This document shows positions 44,460 through 52,711 of a stretch of 64,000 nt of DNA, piece after piece. The stretch's first letter is position 1; each line of letters starts with the position of its first letter. The stretch is from Pelagihabitans pacificus (GTDB taxonomy: Bacteria > Bacteroidota > Bacteroidia > Flavobacteriales > Flavobacteriaceae). The notes beneath the pieces were generated by a model. That model was not told the DNA's origin, searched no databases, and worked only from the letters and a program-made list of their open reading frames with translations. Both the position numbers and the translations under genes were made by a program. The stretch spans positions 310,001-374,000 of the forward strand of contig NZ_VIKU02000004.1 of assembly GCF_009371985.2 (NCBI RefSeq), read 5' to 3'.

Positions 44460-44567
44460 AGTAACAAGGGCTTTCGATTAGAAGTGGCAAAGTACAAAAT
44501 ATTCCCGTCCTACAGGAAGCGGATGACTCAAGCAGGTAGTTGAAAAATGGGGTGGAGGTACTGGGAA

Positions 44568-44762
44568 TCAGGCTACTTTTTGAAGAAGGTCGAAACAGGG
44601 GCACCGTTTACAACGTTTGTGTTCCCCTTTTTGGTATTTCGAGCAACATTTCGGTTTGAGTTTCGACTTTTTTTTGACAGGTTCGTTGGCGACCTGTAAT
44701 TTCTTTAAAGCCTTTTTTAGCTTTTTCCTTTCCTTTTTAGCCGCTTTCTTTTTATTACCCAT
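44568..44762 (-). CDS. Small Lys-rich protein with Cys cluster
   Basis: 64 aa. The N-terminal two thirds are almost all Lys, Arg and Ala (GNKKKAAKKERKKLKKALKK), followed by CCSKYQKGEHKRCKRCPCFD, five Cys in about 18 residues. I recall similar short proteins in Flavobacteriaceae but know no function. The pattern suggests a nucleic-acid-binding tail with a small metal site. It is well placed between the nucleoside hydrolase and ferritin. Confidence 0.7.
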   Translation of the reverse strand: MGNKKKAAKKERKKLKKALKKLQVANEPVKKKSKLKPKCCSKYQKGEHKRCKRCPCFDLLQKVA

Positions 44763-44826
44763 CGATTCTCGGATAGGCCGTAAAAATAATTATTTTAATT
44801 CAATCTAAATAAAGACAATTGTTAAA

Positions 44827-45345
44827 TTATTCCTCCCCACTCGCTGCGGCACTTTCCACGGTAATCATCTTAACATCCCTATCGAAGAGATAGAGGCCGC
44901 CTTTATCGTTTCCGATCAGGTTGATCTTGTCTAAAATTGTCCGCGCCAAAGCCTCTTCCTCGATTTGCTCGGCAACGTACCATTGTAAAAAGTTATGTGT
45001 AGCATAATCTTTTTCTTCCAAACTTACGTGCACTAGGTCATTGATGCTTTTGGAGACGTAAATTTCGTGTTCCAACAGCTCTTCGAACATTTTTTGGAAA
45101 GTCCCAAAATCGGTTTTCGGCGCCTTGAGTTGGGAAATTTGGGCATGTCCTCCCCGTTCATTTACATATTTAATCAATTTGAGCATATGCATTCGCTCCT
45201 CGTCGGAATGTTTGTACATGAATTGGGAGATCCCTTCGAGCCCTTTCACTTCTGCCCAGGAGGCCATGGAAAGATAGGTTTGTGATGATTCCGCTTCGAT
45301 TTGGATTTGCTTATTCAGCGCTTTTTCTAATTTTTTTGATAACAT
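44827..45345 (-). CDS. ftnA: Non-heme ferritin
   Basis: 172 aa from the ATG at 45345; the open frame upstream lacks ferritin sequence. Ferroxidase-centre residues are visible in QIEAESSQTYLSMASW (Glu 17, Tyr 24), HSDEERMHMLK (Glu and His) and QWYVAEQIEEEA. It stores iron in a 24-subunit cage. A TAACTTTG box at 45363-45370 lies just upstream. Confidence 0.95.
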   Translation of the reverse strand: MLSKKLEKALNKQIQIEAESSQTYLSMASWAEVKGLEGISQFMYKHSDEERMHMLKLIKYVNERGGHAQISQLKAPKTDFGTFQKMFEELLEHEIYVSKSINDLVHVSLEEKDYATHNFLQWYVAEQIEEEALARTILDKINLIGNDKGGLYLFDRDVKMITVESAAASGEE

Positions 45346-45362
45346 GATAGGTCCGTTTTGTA

Positions 45363-45370
45363 CAAAGTTA
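45363..45370 (-). promoter_or_regulatory. -7 promoter box for ferritin
   Basis: Minus strand TAACTTTG, an exact TAnnTTTG match about 18 nt before the ATG, predicting a very short leader. Confidence 0.45.
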
Positions 45371-45409
45371 CATATTAACAGCCTTTTATATCGGTAAGGG
45401 CAACGGCAA

Positions 45410-46312
45410 TTAAAAAAAAATCCCCTGTGCGGTCCGAAAGGTGTTGGCATGGGCCTCGACGATAATTTTAATATCCGGGGAGTACCCACCACCCATGCTG
45501 CACTGCACCGGTATTTGATGGCGGTGGCAGGTCTGGAGCACCAATTCATCCCTTTGGTTGCATCCTTTGACCGAGAGGCCCAAGGTTCCTAATTTGTCGG
45601 TTTCGATGATATCTACCCCACAGAGGTAGAAGATAAAATCTGGCTTCACCTGATCGATCAATTTCGGAAGTATCTCCTTAAGGATGGATAAATATTCATT
45701 GTCCCCAACTCCCTTTTTTAAGGGAATATCCAAATCGGATTCCTCCTTTTTAAAAGGATAGTTCCCGGCACCGTGCATGGAAAATGTAAAGACCGATGCA
45801 TCGTTCTGAAAAATTTCCGCCGTTCCATTCCCTTGATGAACATCCAAATCCACGATTAAGATTTTCTTTGCCAGTTTCCGGTTTTGTAGATAGCGGGCCC
45901 CGATGGCCTGGTCGTTTAACATGCAAAATGCCTCTCCCCGATTTGTATAGGCGTGGTGGGTGCCGCCCGCAATATTCATGGCAATACCGTGTTCAAGGGC
46001 GAATTCACTTGCTTTCATGGTCCCATCGGCGATAATGCGTTCTCTTTCTACCAAGTCTTCCGTGAGCGGAAAACCAATTTTCCTAGCTTCTTTAGGGGGA
46101 ATTTTAATATTGAGCAGGTCGTAAAAATACTCTGGGTCGTGCACCGCCACGATGTGCTTGTCATTTGGCACCGCCGGCTCGAAAAAATTCTCCGCCTCAC
46201 AGGTTCCTTCATGCAGTAGCTGTTTGGGGAGCAACTCGTACTTCAACATTGGAAAGCGATGCCCCTCGGGAAGCGGGTGTTTGTAAATTGGATGAAAGGC
46301 TATTTTGAGCAT
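45410..46312 (-). CDS. Histone deacetylase-family (class IIb-like/acetoin utilisation type) amidohydrolase
   Basis: 300 aa from the ATG at 46312; the longer frame reads into the promoter. Zinc and catalytic residues: GGTHHAY (tandem His), IVDLDVHQGNG (Asp-His-Asp metal ligands) and YLCGVDIIETD. The family deacetylates small amines or proteins in bacteria. It is divergent from the Sua5 gene with a well-formed promoter in between. Confidence 0.9.
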   Translation of the reverse strand: MLKIAFHPIYKHPLPEGHRFPMLKYELLPKQLLHEGTCEAENFFEPAVPNDKHIVAVHDPEYFYDLLNIKIPPKEARKIGFPLTEDLVERERIIADGTMKASEFALEHGIAMNIAGGTHHAYTNRGEAFCMLNDQAIGARYLQNRKLAKKILIVDLDVHQGNGTAEIFQNDASVFTFSMHGAGNYPFKKEESDLDIPLKKGVGDNEYLSILKEILPKLIDQVKPDFIFYLCGVDIIETDKLGTLGLSVKGCNQRDELVLQTCHRHQIPVQCSMGGGYSPDIKIIVEAHANTFRTAQGIFF

Positions 46313-46344
46313 AAGTAGATTACCGGTACAATCAAATCGAAATA

Positions 46345-46375
46345 CAAAGATAGGACCCACTGGCCCACTAACAAA
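46345..46375 (-). promoter_or_regulatory. Complete promoter for the deacetylase gene
   Basis: Minus strand TTTG (46375-46372), a 19-nt spacer, then TATCTTTG (46352-46345). This matches the Bacteroidota TTTG/N19/TAnnTTTG consensus on both elements. The start near 46338 gives a leader of about 26 nt. Confidence 0.7.
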
Positions 46376-46428
46376 GTCATCAAAGACGGATTCTCTTTTT
46401 AAACAAATGACAAATGAAAAAGCTACAG

Positions 46429-46436
46429 TACCTTTG
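46429..46436 (+). promoter_or_regulatory. -7 box directly before the Sua5 gene
   Basis: TACCTTTG ends 5 nt before the ATG at 46442. Transcription would start at or close to the start codon, so the mRNA may be leaderless. Confidence 0.45.
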
Positions 46437-46441
46437 CCGAT

Positions 46442-47398
46442 ATGAGCAGCGCGATTACCACGGATATTTCCTTTTGCCAGCAACTACTGAAAGAGGGGCA
46501 ATTGGTCGCCATACCTACTGAAACGGTCTATGGTTTGGCAGCGAATGCCTTTGATAAAAAGGCCGTGAAAAAGATATTTGAAATGAAGGGTAGACCCTTT
46601 TTCAATCCGCTCATCGTTCATATTCACAGTCTGGAACAATTGAAAGATTTAACCGAATGCATCCCCGACAATGCATTAAAGCTGGCCAACGCATTTTGGC
46701 CCGGACCGTTGACCTTGATATTGCCAAAAGGAGATAAGGTCCCCGATATCATCACCGCAGGGAAATCTACGGTTGGGGTACGTATGCCGAATCATCCTTT
46801 GATGCTTGCGCTTTTAAAGGGACTACCGTTTCCCCTGGCGGCACCAAGTGCCAATCCTTTTACCAGGGTCAGTCCAACTTCGGCGGCCCATGTGGCCGAT
46901 TATTTTGGTAATCGAATTCCAGCTATTCTGGACGGTGGTGACTGCCGAATCGGATTGGAATCGACCATTGTCGGATTCGACAATGGGAAACCTATGGTTT
47001 ATCGAAAGGGCGGTATATCGATAGAGGCCATAGAAGCTGTGGTTGGTCCTGTAGACTTAATGACCGAAGACGACACGGCGCCCCAAGCACCGGGTATGTT
47101 GTCTAAACACTATTCGCCCCGTACGCCGTTGATCGTAACCGAGAATGTATCGGAAATCCTGAATGACTATCGGTCAAAAAAAATCGGGGTGCTTTCCTTT
47201 TCGAAAATTGATTTCCCAGATGCGACAGTAGTCAAGGCGCTGTCACCTAAGGGAAATCTCGAGGAGGCGGCCCAATCGCTTTTTGCAAGTCTTCATGCAT
47301 TGGATAGCGCAGGCCTCGATGTAATTGTTGCCGAGCGCTTTCCTGAGGAAGGTTTGGGACGCAGCATCAATGACCGCTTGCGTCGTGCGCAGAATTAG
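46442..47398 (+). CDS. tsaC2: Threonylcarbamoyl-AMP synthase, Sua5 type
   Basis: 318 aa: a YrdC domain with LVAIPTETVYGLAANAF (about residues 20-36) and AAPSANPFTRVSPTSA, then a C-terminal Sua5 domain, making it the long Sua5 form. It makes threonylcarbamoyl-AMP for the t6A37 modification of ANN-decoding tRNAs. A single-gene unit divergent from the deacetylase gene. Confidence 0.95.
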   Translation: MSSAITTDISFCQQLLKEGQLVAIPTETVYGLAANAFDKKAVKKIFEMKGRPFFNPLIVHIHSLEQLKDLTECIPDNALKLANAFWPGPLTLILPKGDKVPDIITAGKSTVGVRMPNHPLMLALLKGLPFPLAAPSANPFTRVSPTSAAHVADYFGNRIPAILDGGDCRIGLESTIVGFDNGKPMVYRKGGISIEAIEAVVGPVDLMTEDDTAPQAPGMLSKHYSPRTPLIVTENVSEILNDYRSKKIGVLSFSKIDFPDATVVKALSPKGNLEEAAQSLFASLHALDSAGLDVIVAERFPEEGLGRSINDRLRRAQN

Positions 47399-47412
47399 TA
47401 CTTCGGGTAATC

Positions 47413-49584
47413 CTATTCCCTGTGAAGCGCCAACTGAATCCTCTTCCTTGGAATATCAACACTTAGGACTTTCACGATAATTTGTTGGTGTAGATGTACA
47501 TGGTCGTTTATGTCCTTTATATATGTATCCGATAGGTTTGAAATGTGGATGAGTCCACTTTCCTTGATACCGATGTCCACAAAACATCCAAAATTGGTGA
47601 TGTTATTCACAATGCCCGGTAACAACTGACCCTCCCTAAGGTCAGTGATCGATCGAATGTTTTGATTAAAGGTAAATACTTTTGCCTTTTCGCGGGTGTC
47701 CAGTCCCGGTTTTTCAAGTTCGTCGAGTATATCAGTTAAGGTGGGCAGACCAACGGTCTCGGAACAGTACGAGTTCAAGTCGATACGTTTCAGCACCTCT
47801 GTATTGCCAATCAGTTCTGTCAATCCCAAATCCTGGTCTTTGGCCATCTTTTCTACTATCCTATAGCTCTCGGGATGCACCGCGGAATCGTCCAGGGGAT
47901 TTTTGCCCCCTTTGACCCGAAGGAACGCTGCACCTTGCTCAAAGGCCTTTTCACCCAATCGATGCACTTTCTTGATTTCGGTCCTACTGGGGAAGCTGCC
48001 ATTTTCATTGCGATAGGCGATAATATTCTCGGCGAGTTTTGGCCCAATACCCGAAACATAGCTGAGTAGGGAGACGCTGGCCGTGTTGATGTTTACCCCA
48101 ACCGAATTCACACAGCTTTCCACCACCTTATCCAAGGAGTACTTTAGTTTTGTCTGATCCACGTCGTGTTGGTACTGGCCCACGCCAATCGATTTGGGGT
48201 CGATCTTGACCAACTCGGATAACGGATCGGCCAAACGGCGACCAATCGAAATCGCACCACGTACCGTTACGTCATAGTTCGGGAATTCATCCCTAGCAAT
48301 CTTGGAAGCGGAGTAGATGGATGCCCCTGCTTCGCTCACCACGAAAACCTCTACCGGGTTTTTAAAGGAGGTTCGTTTGACCATCTGTTCGGTTTCCCTG
48401 GAAGCGGTACCGTTCCCAATGGCGATAGCCTCGATTTTATAGGCGTCACAAAGGGAACTGATTTTTTTCATCGCTCCGGATCGTTCATTTTGTGGAGGGT
48501 GCGGATAAATCGTCTCATTGTGCATCAATTCACCCCGGGCATTAAGGCAAACAACTTTGCAACCGCTGCGGAAACCGGGATCGATGGCCAAAATTCGTTT
48601 TTCACCCAGGGGAGCGCCCAGCAACAATTGCTTCAGGTTTTTGGAGAATACCTGAATGGCGTCGTCATCGGCTTTTTCCTTGGCATTTTTTAAACACTCA
48701 TTTGAAAGGGATGGAAAAAGCAGCCGCTTATAGGCATCTTCCAAAGCCTGTTGTATGTGTGGCGTACAGGAATTATTGGATTTAATCAGACGCTCCGAGA
48801 TGCGGGCCAACAAGCGATCTGTGTCAATTTCGATTTTTATGCGAATGTATTTTTCGCTTTCGGCACGAAGGATGGCCAATAAACGATGCGATGGGCAATG
48901 CACCAGTGACTCGCTCCAATCAAAATAATCGCGGTATTTCTGTGCTTTCCCATCTTCTTTTTTCGTGCCAATCACCTGGGTCGTTATTTGTGCGTACCGC
49001 TCCAATTGATGCCTGATCAAGTCTCGGATATCGGTGCGTTCATTGATCCATTCCGCGATAATGTGCCTTGCTCCTTCCATGGCCTCGTCTATGTTCATGA
49101 CCTTTTGATTCAGATAATTAACGGCAATAGACTCAACAGTATTTGTGCGTTGGGCCATGATGATTTTGGCTAAGGGCTCCAACCCATTTTTTCTGGCTAC
49201 TTCGGCTTTAGTCTTTTTCCTTTTCTTGTAGGGCAGATACAAATCTTCCAACTGATTCATATCGGCTGCAGACTCAAACCTTTTTCGAAGTTCCGGGGTT
49301 AAGAGTTGCTGCTCATCAACAGCTTTAAGGATGGCACTTTTTCGTTTTTCCAACATTTCGAACTCCATCTTGTATTTTACAATGTCCCCAATCTGTACTT
49401 CGTCGAGATTGCCGGTTTTTTCCTTGCGGTAGCGCGCTATAAAGGGAATGGTACAATCTTGGTTTAAAAGGGTTATCGTGTTTTGGATCCCTTTAAGGGG
49501 AAGTTGGGTGTGTGCCTTGATGTATTGGAGGAGGTTCAAAGGAATTCGCTTTTTTATTTTATAGTCTTTCAGGGCCAAGAGCAA
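47413..49584 (-). CDS. tex: Tex family transcription accessory/RNA-binding protein
   Basis: 723 aa. Domains in order: helical N-terminus (TIPFIARYRKEKTGNLDEV near residue 45), a YqgF-like domain (ILAIDPGFRSGCKV), a helix-hairpin-helix domain (VNINTASVSLLSYVSGIGPK) and a C-terminal S1 RNA-binding domain (GIVNNITNFGCFVDIG). The start is not certain: the first 15 or so residues are less conserved, and a TTG at about 49539 is an alternative. It binds nucleic acid and affects transcription; exact function differs between species. Confidence 0.92.
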   Translation of the reverse strand: MLLALKDYKIKKRIPLNLLQYIKAHTQLPLKGIQNTITLLNQDCTIPFIARYRKEKTGNLDEVQIGDIVKYKMEFEMLEKRKSAILKAVDEQQLLTPELRKRFESAADMNQLEDLYLPYKKRKKTKAEVARKNGLEPLAKIIMAQRTNTVESIAVNYLNQKVMNIDEAMEGARHIIAEWINERTDIRDLIRHQLERYAQITTQVIGTKKEDGKAQKYRDYFDWSESLVHCPSHRLLAILRAESEKYIRIKIEIDTDRLLARISERLIKSNNSCTPHIQQALEDAYKRLLFPSLSNECLKNAKEKADDDAIQVFSKNLKQLLLGAPLGEKRILAIDPGFRSGCKVVCLNARGELMHNETIYPHPPQNERSGAMKKISSLCDAYKIEAIAIGNGTASRETEQMVKRTSFKNPVEVFVVSEAGASIYSASKIARDEFPNYDVTVRGAISIGRRLADPLSELVKIDPKSIGVGQYQHDVDQTKLKYSLDKVVESCVNSVGVNINTASVSLLSYVSGIGPKLAENIIAYRNENGSFPSRTEIKKVHRLGEKAFEQGAAFLRVKGGKNPLDDSAVHPESYRIVEKMAKDQDLGLTELIGNTEVLKRIDLNSYCSETVGLPTLTDILDELEKPGLDTREKAKVFTFNQNIRSITDLREGQLLPGIVNNITNFGCFVDIGIKESGLIHISNLSDTYIKDINDHVHLHQQIIVKVLSVDIPRKRIQLALHRE

Positions 49585-49590
49585 GTTGCA

Positions 49591-49621
49591 GACCCCACAG
49601 CTTTTCGAAAGCTTTGGGATC
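49591..49621. repeat. REP-like palindrome, left copy
   Basis: 31 nt starting GACCCCACAG and ending CTTTGGGATC, an imperfect inverted repeat. It shares the plan of the copies at 50233 and 50381. It lies between the start of tex and the end of the transposase remnant. Confidence 0.65.
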
Positions 49622-49636
49622 TATGGAAATAAGAGC

Positions 49637-50207
49637 CTATTCTAATAGATATTCGTTCATCTTTTCAAAAATTTCACCCGATTTTAGTTGATGTATATGT
49701 TTAAAGTTCGCTATGTCTTCAAACATGTCCAGGATAAACTCCTTTGAAACTAGCGTTTGCTGTTCGGACAAATAAGCATGATAAGATGTGTGCTGGTACA
49801 AATCAAAGTATTCCACCAATCCATGATGCTGTGCGTTGGTATGGATATAAATTAGAAGATTTTTGAGATAAATTTCATTCTTTACTCGAATTCTAGAGAA
49901 CTTTCTTTTGAATAAGCTACCACTTCGACCATATGCTTTATTAATCGCTTTTGCATACGCATTGAAAAAAGTTTGAAAAGATTTGTGATATTGTTTTTGT
50001 ATCAGCATCCTCATTGATTCTAATAAGTAAATGAAAATGATTGGTCAACAGGCAGTAAGCAAAAACTTGGATATGCGGGATAATGTGTTTTTTCAACAAA
50101 GATAGGAAGTAGGCGTAATTTCGATTTTCAAAGAAGATATTTTCCTTGTTATTTCCTTGATTGTAAATATGATAGTAATACCCAGGTTCTAGTGGTTCGT
50201 ATTGCAT
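49637..50207 (-). pseudogene. REP-associated tyrosine transposase (Y1/IS200-like), frameshifted
   Basis: Two reading frames together make one protein of about 189 aa. Frame one from 50207 gives PGYYYHIYNQGNNKENIF and the metal-binding TNHFHLLI. Frame two gives NAYAKAINKAYGRSGSLFKRKF with the probable catalytic Tyr, then LLIYIHTNAQHHGL. The join is a run of six T on the coding strand (49965-49970 on the plus strand): removing one T restores FSNFFNAYAK. It is a single-copy housekeeping-type RAYT rather than an IS, flanked by REP-like palindromes. A sequencing error in the homopolymer is possible. Confidence 0.85.
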
Positions 50208-50232
50208 GTTTTAAAGATATGTACCGGGACTA

Positions 50233-50263
50233 GACCCCAAAGGTTTTCAAAACCTTTGGGGTC
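50233..50263. repeat. REP-like palindrome, perfect copy
   Basis: GACCCCAAAGGTTTT (50233-50247), one central C, then the exact complement ending GGGGTC at 50263: 15 bp arms with a single-base centre. It lies 25 nt upstream of the transposase start. Confidence 0.85.
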
Positions 50264-50380
50264 TTTGCCTTCGATTTGGCTATTTCGGGCTTCATGAGAG
50301 CGTCGTAGCTATCGTGATTTATGGAGCCAAGTTTGCCACTATGGCGATTTTTCACTCATAACCTCATGATGCAGGATATA

Positions 50381-50412
50381 GAACCTGAAGGTTTTGAAAA
50401 CCTATAGGGGTC
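50381..50412. repeat. REP-like palindrome, right copy
   Basis: 32 nt from GAACCTGAAGG to TATAGGGGTC with the same core AGGTTTTGAAAACCT and diverged outer arms. It lies 12 nt beyond the metG stop and might also act as its transcript end. Confidence 0.7.
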
Positions 50413-50423
50413 AGGCTTCCCAT

Positions 50424-52541
50424 TTAGTTGATTCCCGCTCCATTGCCTACATCATCCTGATCGGGGTTGACAAAAACCAATTTCCCATCGGCATTCTCTG
50501 TCATCAATATCATGCCTTCACTTTCCACACCCCGTAATTTCCGGGGGGCCAAATTCACCAATACGGTCACTTGTTTGCCGATAATGTCCTCTGGTGCGAA
50601 GCTTTCCGCAATTCCGGAAACGATGGTACGGGTATCCAAGCCGGTGTCGACTTTTAGTACCAGCAGTTTGTTGGCCTTGGCCATCTTTTCCGCTTCGACG
50701 ATGGTACCGACCCGCATGTCCAATTTTGAAAAGTCATCAAAGGTAATGGTATCTTTTTGTGGCATAAGTGTTTTACCATCCATACCGGACGGAGCCTCGT
50801 TGGCTTTTTTGGCAGCCTCCAATTTATCGAGCTGTGCCTGAATCTCACTGTCTTCGATTTTACGGAAAAGCAGCTCACCTTTATCGATTTGATGGCCAGG
50901 AGCAAGAAGCGTTTCTTTTGAAGCTACATCTTCCCATCCCAACCTCTTGAGTGTATCCGTGTCGTTGGTGTTCAAAGTACTGGGTGCCACATTCAAGATG
51001 TTTTTCAGTTTGTTGGACGTAAACGGTAAAAAAGGCTCGCTCAAAACGGCCAGTCCCGTAGCGATTTGCAAGGAGACGAATAAAATAGTCTGTACACGTT
51101 CCGTGTCTTCCTTGATTACTTTCCAAGGTTCCTCATCCGCTAAGTATTTGTTGCCTAGCCGGGCAAGGTTCATTAATTCCTGACCGGCCTCCCTAAAGCG
51201 ATATCGTTCTATGGAGCTTGAGATTATCCCTGGAAATTTTTGAAGCTCGATGAGGGTCTCCTCGTCGACTTTTAACAGGGTTGTCGCATTCGGAACAATT
51301 CCCTGATAATATTTGTTCGTGAGCACTACCACCCGATTGATGAAATTACCCAAAATGGCGACCAGTTCATTGTTGTTGCGGGCCTGAAAGTCTTTCCAGG
51401 TAAAGTCGTTGTCCTTGGTCTCGGGCGCATTGGCGGTCAAGGTATATCGCAAGACATCTTGCATATCGGGGAATTCCTTCAAATATTCGTGCAACCAAAC
51501 CGCCCAATTTTTGGAGGTGGAAAGTTTGTTGCCTTCTAGATTCAAGAATTCATTGGCGGGTACATTTTCCGGTAAAATATAGCTGCCTTCAGCCTTCAAC
51601 ATCGACGGGAAGATGATACAATGAAAGACGATATTGTCTTTCCCGATAAAATGTACCAACTTGGTATCCTTGTCTTTCCAATAGGGCTCCCACTCTTTTC
51701 CCTCTTTTTGGGCCCATTCCTTCGTCGATGAGATATAGCCTATGGGTGCATCGAACCACACATACAATACCTTGCCTTTCCCCCCTTCCACAGGTACCGG
51801 AATTCCCCAGTCGAGGTCGCGGGTAACCGCCCGTGGCGCCAGTCCCCCGTCGATCCACGATTTACACTGGCCGTACACATTGGTTTTCCAGTCATGTTTA
51901 TGTCCTACGAGAATCCATTCCCTTAAAAAATCCTCATACTGATCTAAGGGTAAAAACCAATGCTTGGTTTCTTTAAGTATTGGGATACCCCCGGTAATAG
52001 TGGATTTAGGATTGATCAAATCGGTTGCATTCAGTGAGGATCCACAGTTTTCGCACTGATCACCGTATGCTTCTTCATAACCACATCTTGGGCAGGTGCC
52101 GATGACAAAACGGTCCGCAAGGAATTGTTGGGCTTCCTCATCGTATAATTGGGCGGTAGTTTCCTCCTTAAAATCACCCTGCTGGTATAATTTCCTGAAA
52201 AAATCCGAGGCCGTTTCATGGTGCACCGCGGCAGAGGTCCTGGAATAGTTGTCAAAAGTGATTCCAAAATCTTCGAACGACTTTTTGATGATCGCATGGT
52301 ATTTGTCAATGATATCCCTGGGAGCGACCCCTTCTTTTTTAGCCTTCATCGAAATGGCAACCCCGTGTTCGTCGCTGCCGCACACAAAGGCGACGTCGTT
52401 ACCCAACAGCCGTAGATATCGGGCATAAATATCGGCAGGCACATAGACCCCTGCCAAATGTCCAATATGGATGGGACCATTGGTATAGGGCAAGGCTGCC
52501 GTGATGGTATATCTTTTTGGATGGTCATTCTTTTTGGCCAT
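50424..52541 (-). CDS. metG: Methionyl-tRNA synthetase with C-terminal tRNA-binding domain
   Basis: 705 aa from the ATG at 52541. The HIGH-type motif is in [13 protein letters not shown] near residue 20, a zinc domain with [18 protein letters not shown] near 150, KMSKS as NKLSTSKNW, and a C-terminal EMAP-like domain ([20 protein letters not shown]) for tRNA binding and dimerisation. It charges tRNA-Met. A minus-strand TATTTTTG box at 52568-52561 lies directly upstream. Confidence 0.97.
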   Translation of the reverse strand: MAKKNDHPKRYTITAALPYTNGPIHIGHLAGVYVPADIYARYLRLLGNDVAFVCGSDEHGVAISMKAKKEGVAPRDIIDKYHAIIKKSFEDFGITFDNYSRTSAAVHHETASDFFRKLYQQGDFKEETTAQLYDEEAQQFLADRFVIGTCPRCGYEEAYGDQCENCGSSLNATDLINPKSTITGGIPILKETKHWFLPLDQYEDFLREWILVGHKHDWKTNVYGQCKSWIDGGLAPRAVTRDLDWGIPVPVEGGKGKVLYVWFDAPIGYISSTKEWAQKEGKEWEPYWKDKDTKLVHFIGKDNIVFHCIIFPSMLKAEGSYILPENVPANEFLNLEGNKLSTSKNWAVWLHEYLKEFPDMQDVLRYTLTANAPETKDNDFTWKDFQARNNNELVAILGNFINRVVVLTNKYYQGIVPNATTLLKVDEETLIELQKFPGIISSSIERYRFREAGQELMNLARLGNKYLADEEPWKVIKEDTERVQTILFVSLQIATGLAVLSEPFLPFTSNKLKNILNVAPSTLNTNDTDTLKRLGWEDVASKETLLAPGHQIDKGELLFRKIEDSEIQAQLDKLEAAKKANEAPSGMDGKTLMPQKDTITFDDFSKLDMRVGTIVEAEKMAKANKLLVLKVDTGLDTRTIVSGIAESFAPEDIIGKQVTVLVNLAPRKLRGVESEGMILMTENADGKLVFVNPDQDDVGNGAGIN

Positions 52542-52560
52542 AAACACGGTGATTAGGGCA

Positions 52561-52568
52561 CAAAAATA
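52561..52568 (-). promoter_or_regulatory. -7 promoter box for metG
   Basis: Minus strand TATTTTTG, an exact TAnnTTTG match, with a predicted leader of about 13 nt. Confidence 0.45.
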
Positions 52569-52601
52569 GTGTTTTTTATGAGCCTCCTACGAGGAGACCC
52601 T

Positions 52602-52650
52602 AAAAAAGCAAAGCCTCCGTTGTATCTAATCGATACCATCAAAGGCTTTG
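52602..52650 (-). terminator. Terminator after the DUF1501 gene
   Basis: CAAAGCCT (52609-52616) pairs with AGGCTTTG (52643-52650); inside the loop GTATC pairs with GATAC. On the minus strand the stem is followed by CTTTTTT. It is 62 nt past the DUF1501 stop. Confidence 0.75.
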
Positions 52651-52711
52651 AACATATTGGGGGTAGATTCAGGGACGAAAATGGTGTAAAAATACCTAGT
52701 TATTCGATATA

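Noticed and set aside
45346-45549. N-terminal extension of ferritin
   Set aside because: It would make a 240-aa ferritin with a Cys-rich leader copied from the end of the deacetylase gene in another frame; the ATG at 45345 gives the normal length.
49591-50263. Intact insertion sequence with terminal inverted repeats
   Set aside because: The palindromes are hairpins in themselves rather than element ends, and the gene is a RAYT-type transposase, not an IS200 with left and right end structures.
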